Both the position numbers and the translations under genes were made by a program. Under the pieces are notes generated by a model. That model was given only the letters and a program-made list of their open reading frames with translations, had not been told where the DNA came from and did not search any database. This document shows, piece by piece, positions 23,779 to 35,693 of a stretch of DNA of 64,000 bases (positions are counted from its first letter, which is position 1; the number at the start of each line of letters is the position of its first letter). Source of the DNA: Dipteris shenzhenensis (lineage: Eukaryota > Polypodiophyta > Polypodiopsida > Gleicheniales); assembly GCA_047967505.1 (NCBI GenBank), contig CM106538.1, one strand, 5' to 3'.

Positions 23779-24131
23779 TGTGAAGATAGTGGGAGAGAGG
23801 GAAGGAGTCTCACTTGAGGCTTTCTCACAATCACAATGGGGGAATACACACAAAGGTGGAGGCTGAAAACAGTTTTCCTCTTCTTAGTTGTAAAAGCCAA
23901 AAGAACTCAAGTACAAAGAAAATAGAAGAACCCTATATGTGGGTCTCAAACCAAACTCAACTAACTAAGGTGGCATACTAACTGAGCCACAAACTAGAGT
24001 AGATAAGGATAGCTGTCATCTAGCTATTATTCGTGGGTGGTGTACCAACCGCATCTCCAGCTAACAAGTCGGTGACATAAATGCACAACGGTCACCCTGG
24101 CATATCGCGAGTGGAGCTCGATATCTCAACA
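23779..24131 (-). repeat. 5' LTR of element A
   Basis: 353 bp, same termini as 18613-18965; five transitions separate the two. Confidence 0.95.
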
Positions 24132-24159
24132 TGTTGTCTCTATGCTAACATGGACTTAG
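24132..24159. repeat. 28-bp remnant of the inverted-repeat arm between A and C
   Basis: The stretch between elements A and C, including A's TSD. 25 of 28 bases match the reverse complement of 43904-43931. It shows that A and C both inserted into the left arm of the long inverted repeat, only 23 bp apart. Confidence 0.75.
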
Positions 24160-24394
24160 TGTTGAGAGTTCATGCTCAACATCATGTGATCATGTGTGCA
24201 TAGCACCGTCACATGATCATATGTGCATAGCACTAACCTTATAGAGTGCTATAAAGGAAAGGGTTAGATTGCCTAACCCTAACCCTAAAAGGGTTTGTAT
24301 ATACAACTAAATCTAGTCATTTGTGGTGTGCTCTCTAGCTGTGCCCTCTCTCCTCATCTCCACTCTTCTCCTTTCCCCTCTTCATATTTTTTCA
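24160..24394 (+). repeat. 5' LTR of element C
   Basis: 235 bp, TGTTGAGAGTTC to CATATTTTTTCA. It lacks two 11-bp segments present in the 257-bp 3' LTR; one loss lies between TAG direct repeats, a typical slippage deletion. Confidence 0.93.
24186..24290 (+). promoter_or_regulatory. U3 repeats, TATA box and telo-box of element C LTR
   Basis: Two copies of a ~27-bp unit containing GATCATRTGTGCATAGCAC lie just upstream of TATAAA (24250-24255). About 20-35 bp downstream is TAACCCTAACCCTAAA (24274-24289), a telomere-like telo-box close to where transcription would start. The same arrangement is in the 3' LTR (TATAAA 36933-36938, telo-box 36957-36972) and in the inverted LTR at 8800-9056. The promoter role is inferred from position. 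Confidence 0.6.
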
Positions 24395-24406
24395 TGGTAT
24401 CAGAGC
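24395..24406 (+). promoter_or_regulatory. Primer binding site of element C
   Basis: TGGTATCAGAGC immediately after the 5' LTR; initiator-Met tRNA type. Confidence 0.95.
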
Positions 24407-26851
24407 TCCCTTGCCTTCCGCTGAGGCATTGCTCTTCTTGTGAGAGTGAGAGAGATTGAGAGATTGAGAGGTTTCTATCTTTCATTCCGTTGATGAAAGA
24501 TTTCTGTTGATGTGAAGAAAATTTCTGTCCAAAGTTTTGATTTGATTTGAGAGCTTCTTGAGGTGTGAGAGAAAGTATCTTCTTCTTCAATCTTTGAGTG
24601 TTTTTGGAGAGATTCAGTGAAAGAAATGGAGGTTTTGGATCTGTGAGAAAGAGAGCTGGGAGGTTTCTAATTCCAAATATGCGAGAAAGAGAACTCTGTA
24701 CTTTCTCTTAGTACTAGTGATCCTTTGAAGGAGAGAGAGAGTGCCATAGTTTTTAAAACCTACAAGCAAGTGAAGGAGCTCCAAGCTCACAACACCTCAT
24801 GCTCAGCACTGGCTCATAGGCTGCTCATCGATGATAGAGAGTACAAAGCCAACGCTCCAACAGGACACTCCTCCAACTGCTCTTCAATGCAACACACAGC
24901 CAACGGGCTCGACAGAAGCCTCCATCGATAGCACATGCTCAGCCAGTGAGCCCATCACCTCACAATAGAGGCACTCCTTCAGCTAGCATGGGCTTCTCCT
25001 TAGCTCTATGCTCAACCGCCTCCAAGCATGTTCCAACAAGTCGCAGTAAAGGCGAGCCATAGCACACGCCATCAACGAACTCAGCGGCTCCCATATGCAC
25101 CAGTAGCTCATAGCGCATGCAACACGACTCCACGGAGCTCACGGGCTCTGAGATTTATCAGGCAGCAAGGGTTGCTCTCCAATGCTCGTGACTCAATCGG
25201 CCGACCAACATCGACTATGGCCTCCAATCGTCTCCTCTGATTGCAAGCATCTTTCCAGCAAGCCTAAACGGGCCTACACGTTCGTCTATAGTGGCCTCTC
25301 CAACAACAACAAAGTAGCCAGCTCTAGCACAATAGCCCAACGTGCCTACGACCTTCTACTCCAGCCATAACGACCAAATAGCAGCATCGTGGCTCTAACC
25401 CAACCTACTACTCCAGAATGCTCCTGCCTTCTCTGTAAGTAGCTCCATAGTTGCCATCATCTACTCCAACCCCGGTCGACTCGAGCTCACATGACATTTG
25501 CAAGCTCCAACCGAACTCCAGCGACGCTCTCCAGCATAGAGAGAGCTCTATCTCTCTCTCTAGATAAACCCCAGTTAAGTCGGTTGGTTAGATCTTTGCC
25601 ACGTGGCACCCTTATCTCCAAGTGCCACATCATCTCATTTGCCACGTCAGACTTATCAACCATGTCATCACCAACTGCCATGTCACTTGTGCCACATCAA
25701 CGTAGACACATCATCACCGACTGCCACATCATCAACCACGCCAGTAGTCCATGTCACCGATGCCACATCACCATTGCCATGTCATCAGGCCACATCATCT
25801 TGCCACATCATCAAGCCAAGTCATTAGGACATGTCATCAGTGCCACATCATCATAGCCATGTCATCATTGCCATGTCACCTTGCTAACATCATCATTTGT
25901 GCCACCTCAGTAGTGCCACCTAGTCAACACTGACCTCTGCAAGCACACACAGTGCTTCACAGTCACTTCATGTGACCACTTCTGCCACCTCAACACAAAG
26001 CTTCACTAGCACACCTCTTGCTAGGCACAGTGCCACATCATTACTGCATGTGACTCACAGTGACACATCATCATTGAGTACCATTTGCACTCCTTTTGCC
26101 CCTCCACCTAGATCAAGTCATATCTCTTGATCCAAGAAGAATTTGAGGGTGCTCCAAAAAGGAAAGTCACTCGTTTTTTCATGCTCTACGTGCTCATAAC
26201 ATCATGCGCATATTTTGGTGCAAGTTACACTCACATTTGAGCCTCGTGGTCAAAACCACTTCCTTCACGCACATTTGCCTCTACGTCGATGCATTTGACC
26301 CAGCACTTAAAAAGAACAAAATAAAAGGAGTTATTTGTTGTTCTTTCATCGATCGATGGTTGGTTTAGATCTAGATCAGAGTAGCCTAGATCACCGTAGA
26401 TGGGACACTTTGAATTTCCCCAAGTTGCCAATCTAAGCCATGCCCAAATTTCCCGACTAGTACCTACTCGGAGTTAGTCCATATGCTCACATATGGTTTC
26501 ACATCATTACATTACCTGAAACCTTACGTTCATCAGTTCAGTGAGCAGACTTTAGAGTTCAGAGGCATTGCAAATTGATTTAGTGGGCAGATAGCATTTG
26601 ATTTCACACACACATGCCACCATTGTAAAGCCTATTCGGCTATCTCACGGCATCGTGCACATCATTTCAGCCTTGTAAAGCCTCTTGGCTATTCCCGACA
26701 TCATTGCCACAAGCCTTGTAATACAGATCAGATTTTATATACTACAGTTCTATCTTCACCGATGGTACAGAGATTTCACTTGGCATAGTCAGTGTATTTG
26801 CAGTTGATTCATACAGAGATTTTCACGACACTTGAGTACATTTCTTGCACC
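24407..26851 (+). other. Long 5' leader of element C
   Basis: About 2.4 kb between PBS and gag ATG, unusually long for copia, without a supported ORF. GAGAGATT-rich near the PBS, then GC-richer sequence, then the GCCACATCATC array. Confidence 0.7.
25597..26070. repeat. GCCACATCATC minisatellite in element C leader
   Basis: Many degenerate copies of GCCACATCATC / GCCATGTCATC at irregular 10-25 bp spacing, densest at 25670-25900. Open frames through it (His/Ser/Thr-rich) are composition artefacts. Confidence 0.85.
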
Positions 26852-28230
26852 ATGTCGACTAGCAACCTCAATCTGGAGGCATCTACTAAGTTAGACAACT
26901 CCAATTACGGTACATGGAAATACCGAATGGAGACCATTCTTGTGCTTCAGGACAAATGGGAGTATGTCGATGGGCCTACACCTAGACCATTGGCGGATCC
27001 AGCTACGAGTAGCTCTACTCCATCTGTTGTCACAGCACCAGCAATGGGATCTACATCAGGATCTACATCTACACAAACAGTTTCCGCACTAGTAGTAGAT
27101 CCTGCCATTGCCTGAGCTCAAGCAGAATGGGATAAGAAAGACAAGTATGCCTATCACCTGATCAAGCATAATGTGCAAGATGTCATGCTAGGATAACTCA
27201 ACACAGTCAAGACATCAAAAGAAGCATGGGATATGTTCACAGCTCTCTACGAGTCTAAGAACACATCCAAGATTCTCGCCCTGCAGTCAAGACATCAAAA
27301 GAAGCATGGGATATGTTCACAGCTCTCTACGAGTCTAAGAACACATCCAAGATTCTCGCCCTGAGAAACCATATCAACCAGAGTTTCTGCAACAGCAGTG
27401 AAACCGGTCATGCTTATGTACTCCGCATAAAAGACTACAACAATCAACTTGCAGCAGCATGAGAGACTATGAACCCCGCAGAAATGGTTCAAGTCATTCT
27501 GAATGGACTAGGAGAGGGATACGAGAATCTAGTCTAGAGTATTGCCATCCAACGGCAAATTTCGACACTAGAAGAACTTCAGTCAGTCCTACTTGGTGAA
27601 GAACTAGACTCAGGCCATTCAAGCACGTAAAGTTCATTCTAATGATCAGGCATTCACAACTTTAGACAGAAGCAGAGGCAAAGGCAAAGGCAGAGGTAGA
27701 TCATATCAGAAAAGTGGTCATCATCAACAAAATCAAAGTCAGAATCAGCATCAGCATTAGCATCAGCATCATCCTCAGCAGCATCAGAATCAGCAAAGAG
27801 GAAATCATTCCAATCGAGGAAGGTTCCAAGGACGAGGGAATACATCCACCAATGTGTCAAACATTCAGTGCAACTACTATCACAAGTTTGGACACTATGA
27901 AAGAGATTGCCGCAAGAAGTAGTACGACCAAGGCAGTCAATCCAGCAATAATCGAGGGAATTCCCGAGGCAGAGGAAATCATCGTGGTGGACATTCTAGT
28001 CACAGTCATTTTGCAAATGAACATGGAAATATGTTTCTTGCAAGTGAGGAATTGCATCAGACTGATACAGTGTACCTAGACCTAGACACTGATTTCAATC
28101 CTAAAGAGGATTACAGCTATCAAGTCGACCAAGTGGAACAGGATCCTTGGTACATCGATAGCGGTGCATCATTTCACATGACAAATCATCAAAAATGGTT
28201 CACAGAGATGAAACCATTAGAAAGTTAAAA
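26852..28230 (+). pseudogene. copia gag and protease of element C, broken
   Basis: ATG at 26852 begins MSTSNLNLEASTKLDNSNYG, a typical copia gag N-terminus (NYGTWKYRMETILV). Stops occur at 27113 and again within 100 bp. A segment of 27 codons is tandemly duplicated in frame (27203-27283 and 27284-27364). The zinc knuckle reads CNYYHKFGHYERDC, with the second Cys replaced by Tyr. Protease has WYIDSGASFHM at about 28148-28180. The gag tail shares its NSRGRGNHRGGHSSHS block with the fragment at 8371-8795. Confidence 0.92.
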
Positions 28231-31050
28231 AAATGTCATCTACACAGCAAACAATACACCAAATCTAGTTCAAGGGATAGGTGTTACCACTATGAACAAT
28301 TTCACTGGTACAAAAGCATTAGTCAAAGATGTGCTCTATGTTTCGAAGCTCAGTAAGAACCTTTTGTCAGTAGGTCAAATGATGGAACACAATTACAAAG
28401 TCATCTTCGACGGTGATGAATGCGTTATCAGAGACGAATCCAAAAGATGTCAGCTAGTAACAAAAGGTGTCAAAGAAGGATGCTTATACAGAATGCTAGC
28501 TACAGTACCAGATAAGCATGCCATGTCATCTCAAATGCAATAGATGCCACTATCTGCAAAATGGCACAAGAGATTGGTCATGTCTACTTCAAGTACTTGT
28601 TAGATCTCAGGAATCAGAATATGGCAATTGGGATTTCGAAGCTACAGTTTCTTGGAAAGGTTTGTGAAGCATGCTGCTTTGGCAAATAGAAGCAAACCAA
28701 CTTTGTCAGAAGTACCTCTTGTGCATGAGGTATTCTTGATTTGAAACATACAGATGTATGGGGTTATGCCTAGACCCATAGCATCAATGGTTCACTTTAT
28801 TACTTGACCTTCATCGACGACTACAGTAGATATTGTTGGGTCTACTTTCTGAAAGAGAAATCTGAAGTGTTTTCTAGATTTCAAGAATTCAAAGCCATGG
28901 TAGAAAACCAAACAGGCAGAAAGATCAAGGTCATGAGATCAGACAAAGAAGGTGAATACATGTCTTCAGCATTCATGAACTTTTGCAAAAATCACAGCAT
29001 ATGAAGACAATTCACATGTGCAGATACTCCTCAACAGAGTGCAAGAGTTGAAAGGAAGAATGGGACTTTAGTAGACAGTGCTAGAGCAATGCTTAGTGAA
29101 AGGCATCTTCCAAATCTGTATTGGGCAGAAGCAATAGCTACAGCAAACTACTTGCTTAATCGGCTTCCTACCGAACCGATACAAGGTATGACTCCTTATC
29201 AAGCATTCACTAGACACAAGCCACACATTGGGCATCTCTGCATATTTGGTTGCATAGCATATGCCCACATACATGATGATCATCGTAGGAAATTGGATGC
29301 GAAGTCACACAAATGCATCATGGTTGGCTACAGTGAAGAAAGCAAAGCATACAAATTGTATGATCCCATCAACCGCAAAGTCATTATCTCCAGAGATGTA
29401 ATCTTTGATGAGGAATCAGAATGGAAAACCTCACCTACACAGGAGATAGAAGCATCAACTTCACAGTCATCTACAGAATAGGTTGATGAAGAAGAGCAAG
29501 AATTGCCAGCAACACCCCAAGCAGAGCCACAGCAGCTCAGACGGTCTACTAGGGAAAGCAGACCTCTAGCCAGATTGACATATGCTCAAAAAGGCAAAGC
29601 AATTCAGGCGGAAACCACCAACTATGCTCTTATGACTACCATCATGGCTATAGAAGAGCTAGTGTACTTCGAAGATGCAGTAGACAAGCCAGAATGGCAA
29701 ACTGCTATGAATGAAGAAATGGATGCTTTGTATAAGAATAATACTTGGGAATTATGCGACCTTCCACTAGGAAAGAAGGCCATAGCCAACAAATGGGTAT
29801 ACAAAGTGAGTACAATAAAGCCAGATTAGTTGCAAAAGGATTTGCACAACAACATGGTCAAGACTATGATGAGACTTATGCTCCAGTAGCAAAGATGGAT
29901 TCCATACAGTTCTTGATATCACTAGCGACACTCAGTAAATGGAATGTGTATCAGCTCGATGTCAAGAATGCGTTTCTCAATGGTTATCTAGACGAGGAAG
30001 TCTACATGCAACAACCAGCAGGTTATGTTGAACCAAGAAAGGAGAATAAGGTTTGCCATCTCAAGAAAAGTCTCTACAGCTTAAAACAAGCACCCAGAAG
30101 TTGGTACAGCAGAATCGACAAATATTTTGTTGATCTGGGGTACATGAAGTCCAATGCAAATCATACTCTCCACTACAAAGTTCAAGGGGAAGACATTACT
30201 ATTGCACTTTTGTATGTAGCTGATCTGATTGTGATAGGAAGCAAGGATAGCTTCATCAAAAAACTGAAACAAGACTTATCTACAAAGTTCGACATGAAAG
30301 ATCTTGGACTTATGCACTATTGTCTTGGAATTGAGTTCTAGAGAGATTCAGATAGCACATTCATGAGTCAACTCAAGTATGTTGACAGTCTCTTGAAGAA
30401 GTTTCATATGATAGATTGCAAGATTGCAGCCACCCCCATGGAACAGAGTTTGAAACTTACTAAAGATTGAGAAAGGCCTACAGTCAATGATAGATACCAC
30501 AGGAAGCTCATCGGATCTCTTATATATCTGACAATCACATGGCCAGATATTTGTTATGCAGTAAGCTCACTAGCACAGTTTATGGCAAATCCAAAACAGT
30601 CTCACTAGAATGCAGCCAAAAGAGTCTTGAGATACATAAGAGGTACAAGATAGTTTGGGATAGAATACAGAGGAAGTCATCCACGGTTGCATGGATATTG
30701 TGACAGTGACTATGCCAGAGATCATGAGACTAGGAGATCGACATAGGGATATGCATTTTTCCTTGGTCAAGGTGCTATATCATGGTTGTCAAACAAACAG
30801 CCAACTGTTTCTTTGTCTTCGACTGAAGCAGAATATAGAGCAATCACTACAGGTGCATGTGAGGCTATATGGCTCAGAAGACTATTGTCAGAAATAGATT
30901 ACTTTGATGAGTCAAAGCCAACAACAATATACTGTGATAATCAATCGGCTCAAGCATTGGCCAAAAATCCAGTATATCACTCCAGGACAAAGCACATTTT
31001 GATGTCAGAGAGCACTTCATCAAAGAAAGAGTGTTACTTGGTGACATCAC
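28231..31050 (+). pseudogene. copia integrase-RT-RNase H of element C, broken
   Basis: Integrase core at 28804-29004 ([26 protein letters not shown]), then VERKNGTL and the integrase C-terminus at 29089-29481. RT begins near 29690 (NNTWELCDLPLGKKAIANKW); a deletion with frameshift follows at 29815, and RT continues at 29830-30341. The catalytic YVDD reads YVAD because codon 30219-30221 is GCT, so RT is dead independently of the frame breaks. Many further stops occur to 30790. RNase H is SLSSTEAEYRAITTGACEAI and YCDNQSAQALAKNPVYHSRT up to the D insertion at 31055. Confidence 0.92.
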
Positions 31051-31055
31051 ACTGC

Positions 31056-31242
31056 TGAAGGAACACAAATAGAGACAAAAAAGTGAACACCAGTGAATGG
31101 ATGTGCTCACACATGAAAGCTCCAACAGATGTTCAATAGATAAGAATACAAAGTACTTGGCATATATAGTGATCAAGTAGAACATAAAAATAAACCAAGT
31201 ACTAGACTAGCCTACAAGGTCATATCTTTGTATATGTCTACA
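31056..31242 (-). repeat. 3' LTR of element D
   Basis: 187 bp, TGAAGGAACACAAAT to TATATGTCTACA on the plus strand. The minus strand carries a TATATA segment at 31178-31173. Confidence 0.95.
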
Positions 31243-31376
31243 AATCCCCCCTCAAAGATATGACTGAGGTACTCTGGAAACGTGTCAGAAGTACCTAGGG
31301 CACCTAAAGTACCATGGTTGCACAAATTCATCCATCAGGATATAGCAACCTATGGGGTAACACATGAATAACAATG

Positions 31377-34300
31377 TCATTTTATAACCCCCCCTGACAT
31401 TCTTGTTATATCTCGTATCCCCAAGCCGTGTCGGTGACGAGTAAAAAGTGGAGCTGACAGGCTTTTAGTGAAGATATCTGCCACATTATCCTCAGTAGGA
31501 CAATAGATAAGCTCAATGAAGCCATCTTGTATACAATCCCGAACATAATGATAATGATTCTCAATATGTTTCATGCGGGCATGAAAGATAGGATTTTTCC
31601 CAATGGCAATGCAACTCACACTGTCACACAAAATGGAGGTGGCCTCACCATGTTGTGCATGATGCAAATCAAACATAAGCTTCCTTAACCACATTGCTTC
31701 TGTAGTGGCTGCGTTTGCTGCTCTATACTCTGCTTCACTAGAGGAAAGAGAAACACAGTCTTGCTTTTTACTGAGCCAAGAAATGCAAGCTGAACCCAAT
31801 GAAAAACAATAACCAGTGGTGGATTTTCTATCATCCATATCCCCTGACCAATCTGAGTCTGTGAAACCACTCAGAGAAATGTCACAATTTGCAGCATAGT
31901 GCAATCCATGAGTAAGAGTGCCCTATAGATATCTGAGAACCCTCTTGGCTTCTTGCCAGTGTGTGACTGTAGGACAATGCATAAACTGACTTAGCAACCC
32001 AGTGGCATGTGCAATATCAGCCCTGGTAGAACACAGATAGATAAGACTACACACCAACTGTCTGTAAAGTGTGCCATCAAACTTCTCTGCTGTGTCATGC
32101 TTTGAAAGCTTGAGTCCTTTGGTCAATGGAGTGGCCACAGGTTTGCAATTTTCCATCTTAAATTTCTGCAAGAGACTCTTTGCATACTTTGTTTGGGACA
32201 TACATATCCCTTCCTGGGTTTGCCAAAGCTCAATACCAAGACAATAGTGCAAGAGACCCAAATCTATCATATCAAATGTCTGACACAATGCTGTTTTGAT
32301 GGCTGCAATTTCCTGATTACTACTGCCTGTGAGTAGTATATCATCCACATAAAGAACTAAAATCAGCAGATCTGATTTTTCTTGCAGAACATAGAGGTTG
32401 GACTCTGTATGTGTGTTCACAAAGCCTTGGGACAGCAAATACTGATGTATCTTGTGATACCAAGCATGGGGTGCTTGTTTTAGCCCATACAATGCCTTGC
32501 GTAGCCTACAAACCTTGTGTTCTTGTCCCGTAACTTCAAATCCTTGGGGTTGCTGCACATAAACTTCCTCTTGTAAATCACCGTTCAAGAAGGCAGTCTT
32601 GACATCCATCTGAAAGACGGGCCAGCCATAACTTGCAGCAAGAGAGATGATAGACCGAATGGTAGTCATCTTGGCTACCGGAGCAAATGTTTCCTCATAA
32701 TCCACTCCCTCCTCTTGGGCATATCCCTTGGCAACTAGTCGGGCCTTGTGTTTTTCAATAGTGCCATCTGCATGGTACTTAACTTTATAGATCCATTTGG
32801 TACCAACCACATTCTTCCCAATGGGCTTATCAACCAAATCCCATGTGGCATTCCTTTCAATGGAACTAATTTCAGATTTCATGGCTTCCTGCCATGCGGG
32901 ATGTTTCATGGCATCCTCAAATCTTTGAGGTTCAGTTTTAGCTGCCATAACTGAAGCCATCAAAGCATAATTCACCTGTGATGATGCATTCCTTGTGGCT
33001 GTCCTGGTCCTCCCTAAAGTTGGCTGAACATTAGCCTCTCTGAGGGTCAACCGTGCCCATTTTGGGACTGAATTTGCAGCACCACCACTGGCTGGACCAC
33101 TATTGGTATGGCGAGGTAAAGGATTCCAAACATGTGGCTGTCCTGCCCCACTAGCTGGCTGCCCTTCTGGAACATTTGAGGGAAATCCCCCCTCAACATA
33201 TGGCACCAAATCTGAACTGGGTGAGGAGGATAAAGACTCCATCTCATTACTATCAAACTGAACAATATCAAGAGGCACATCATCATATGGTGGCAAATCA
33301 ACATTGACCGGTTGCATGGTTTCATTTTCAGCAAAGACAACATCTCTACTGATAATAATCCTCCGAGTAACAGGATCATACAAATGAAAACCTTTACTCT
33401 CAATACTATACCCCACAAATATGCATTTGACACTCTTGTCATCAAGTTTAGTTCTATGTTGAGCAGGAATTAGAGCATAAGCAACTGACCCAAAAATTCT
33501 GAAGTGATTTACCTTGGGCTTGTACCCATAGTATGCCTCAAATGGTGTCTTGTTAACCAAAGCTTTTGTTGGGCATCTGTTCAAGATGTATGTGGCTGTA
33601 GTAATGGCTTCTCCCCAAAATCCTTTTGAGATTTTCTTCAATTTCAGCATGCATCTGGTCATTTCTACAAGAGTCCTATTCTTCCTTTCAGCAATAGGAT
33701 TGTGCTGGGGTGTGTATGGCACAGTTGAATGATGTTTGATGCCATGTTCTTGCAAATAGCTTGCAAATACCTCTGAAGTATACTCTCCCCCTCTATCTGT
33801 GTTGAGTGTTTGTATCTTGGAATTGGTCTGATTCTTAGCCATAGCCTTGAATATCTTGAACCAATAAAACACTTCGGATTTGTTCTTCATGAGGAAGAGC
33901 CATGTAAATCTGGAGTAGTCATCAATGAAGGTAACAAAGTACCTTGCCCCTCTATGAGTAGTAACATTCATGGGGCCACAAACATCACTGTGCACTATTT
34001 GCAATGCTCTTATTGCTTTCACATCACCTTTCCCATCCTTTTTGAAAGGTAAGCGGTGCAATTTGCCAAGAGCACACCCTTCACATACTTCATTAACTGG
34101 ATGCTGTAATTTTGGCATTCCAATAACCATGTTGTTGTTAAACAAATAGGTCAAAGCCCTGTGATGGATATGGCCAAACCTGGCATGCCATAAATCACCC
34201 TGAGATACACATGATACAGCCATAGCATGCTGATTATAAGGCTGAGCATCAAGCTTGTACAGCCCTTTTTCATAAGTGCCTGTAGCCACAATAGCATAGC

Positions 34301-35693
34301 CCTTTTTAGGATCCTTAATCCTGCATTGGCTGCCTTGAAACTCTACCAACATATGTTGATCATGAGCAATGGAGGAAACTGAAATCAGATTCTTCTTCAA
34401 ATCTGGAACATACCAAACATCACGGATGTATTGTTTCTTTCCTGAACCATCCAAGAGAATAGGAACATGTCCCACTCCCGTGATATCCTGAGTGGCATCA
34501 TTGGCACAAACAACATGTCTGCCATGGACTGGTATAATGTCCTCAAACCAATCTCTGTGATGAGTCATATGCTTAGAAGCACCACTATCCAAGTACCAAG
34601 GATCAGTGGTGGCCAAAGATGCATCAATACCCTCTGACAATGGCTCAATAAGAGCATGAGCATGTGTAGCATGTGACATACTGGGCTCCCCCCCTGTGTC
34701 AATGATCTCATGATCCACAACAGCAAAGGCAAAGTCCTTGTCATCCTGGGCATAATGTGCATGAGAAGAGGCATTTGAATTTGTAGCAGGTGCCACAAAA
34801 TTACTGTTTGTAGTCCCCCTCTTCTCATTAGCAATCCTCTTCTGACACTCGGCAATGTAATGACCAGGCTTTTTGCAATAGTTACATTTACCCTTTTTCT
34901 TAGAGGTGGGACTCGCCTGAGAACTTGCATTTGCCTCACTTTTGGGCTGAAATCCATTGCTGTTTTTTTTGTGAAAGTATCCTCCTTTTGACTGAAATTT
35001 GCCCTTTCCCTGCATAGCAAGAGCTTGCTCACCTTGGCGAGATGAATGAGCAAAATTAGAGGTTCTTTCCTTTTCTTGCAGGAGCAGCCCTACCAACTCA
35101 TCAAATGAGACAGGTGCAGCTCTAAGCATGGTAGACAAAGAGGTAACAAAAGTGCCAAATGACGGAGCCAGGCTATTGAGAGTGATAGTGACCAACTTTC
35201 TATCTTCTATCTCCTCATCAACGCCTGCTAATTGATCTCTAAGATCAGTAATCTTAGCAATATGCTCTGTTTGCCCTTCTTCCATCTTCAACTCCTTGAG
35301 TTGATTTGTCAAAGCTAGCACTCTAGCTTCATTTTTGACCTGATACATAGATGCCAGTTTATCCCAAGCATCTTTAGCATACCTGTAGGACTTGATAGTA
35401 GACATAATGTGCCTCTTCACTGAGAGGGATATCAAAGATAAAGCCTGGGCATTTCTTCTATCAAACCTCCTTTGCTCCTCCAATAGAGCAGGAGTAGGAG
35501 CTGTGGATGTAGATGTGATGGATGAAGATGAACTAGTTGCAGCAGCAGCTGGCCTAGTTTCATCACCACTCACAATGTCCCACAAGCCCTTGCCAACCAA
35601 AATATTGCGGAGCATAAATGACCACAAGGCATAGTTTGATCCTTCCAATTTATCCCCTTCAGTGATAGTGCCAAAGCTTTCAGAAAGAGACAT
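31377..35693 (-). pseudogene. copia gag-pol polyprotein of element D, one premature stop
   Basis: Start chosen at ATG 35693 ([20 protein letters not shown]), the usual copia gag start; an in-frame ATG lies 15 codons upstream at 35738. Residues from 35693: gag ~1-250, CCHC knuckle [14 protein letters not shown] 270-283, protease DSGA 369-372, integrase with D570 (HSDVCGP), D633 (TDRGGEY) and E669 (IAERKNR), RT with YVDD 1115-1118 (32351-32340). A single TAG at 31925-31923 follows LRYL in the RT-RNase H junction. The frame then continues through RNase H (DSDWSGDMDDRKSTTGY, SSSEAEYRAAN, CDSVSCIAIGKNP, DIFTKSLS) to TGA at 31379-31377. All catalytic residues I can see are present. Without the stop the protein would be about 1440 residues, normal for copia. 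Confidence 0.95.

Larger units (their letters stand above)
18613..24131 (-). mobile_element. Ty1/copia LTR retrotransposon A, complete structure
   Basis: 5519 bp with two 353-bp LTRs and a perfect 5-bp TSD, TGTTG, at 18608-18612 and 24132-24136. Minus-strand order is 5' LTR (24131-23779), PBS, leader, gag, protease, integrase, RT, RNase H, purine tract, 3' LTR (18965-18613). Five of 353 LTR positions differ by eye, all transitions, so insertion is recent. The coding frame still has several stops and frameshifts, so it was probably mobilised in trans or decayed quickly. A truncated relative lies at 4717-5993. Confidence 0.96.

Noticed and set aside
24271-24290. CCCTAA repeats as an interstitial telomere
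   Set aside because: Only two to three units, and repeated at the same place in every family C LTR; it is a telo-box-like promoter motif, not a telomere remnant.
25491-25856. His/Ser/Thr-rich ORFs of 121 and 74 codons
   Set aside because: They follow the GCCACATCATC minisatellite in element C's leader and have repeat-driven composition.
34565-35053. Minus-strand ORF of 162 codons in element D
   Set aside because: Shadow of gag in another frame; the gag frame has the family motifs.
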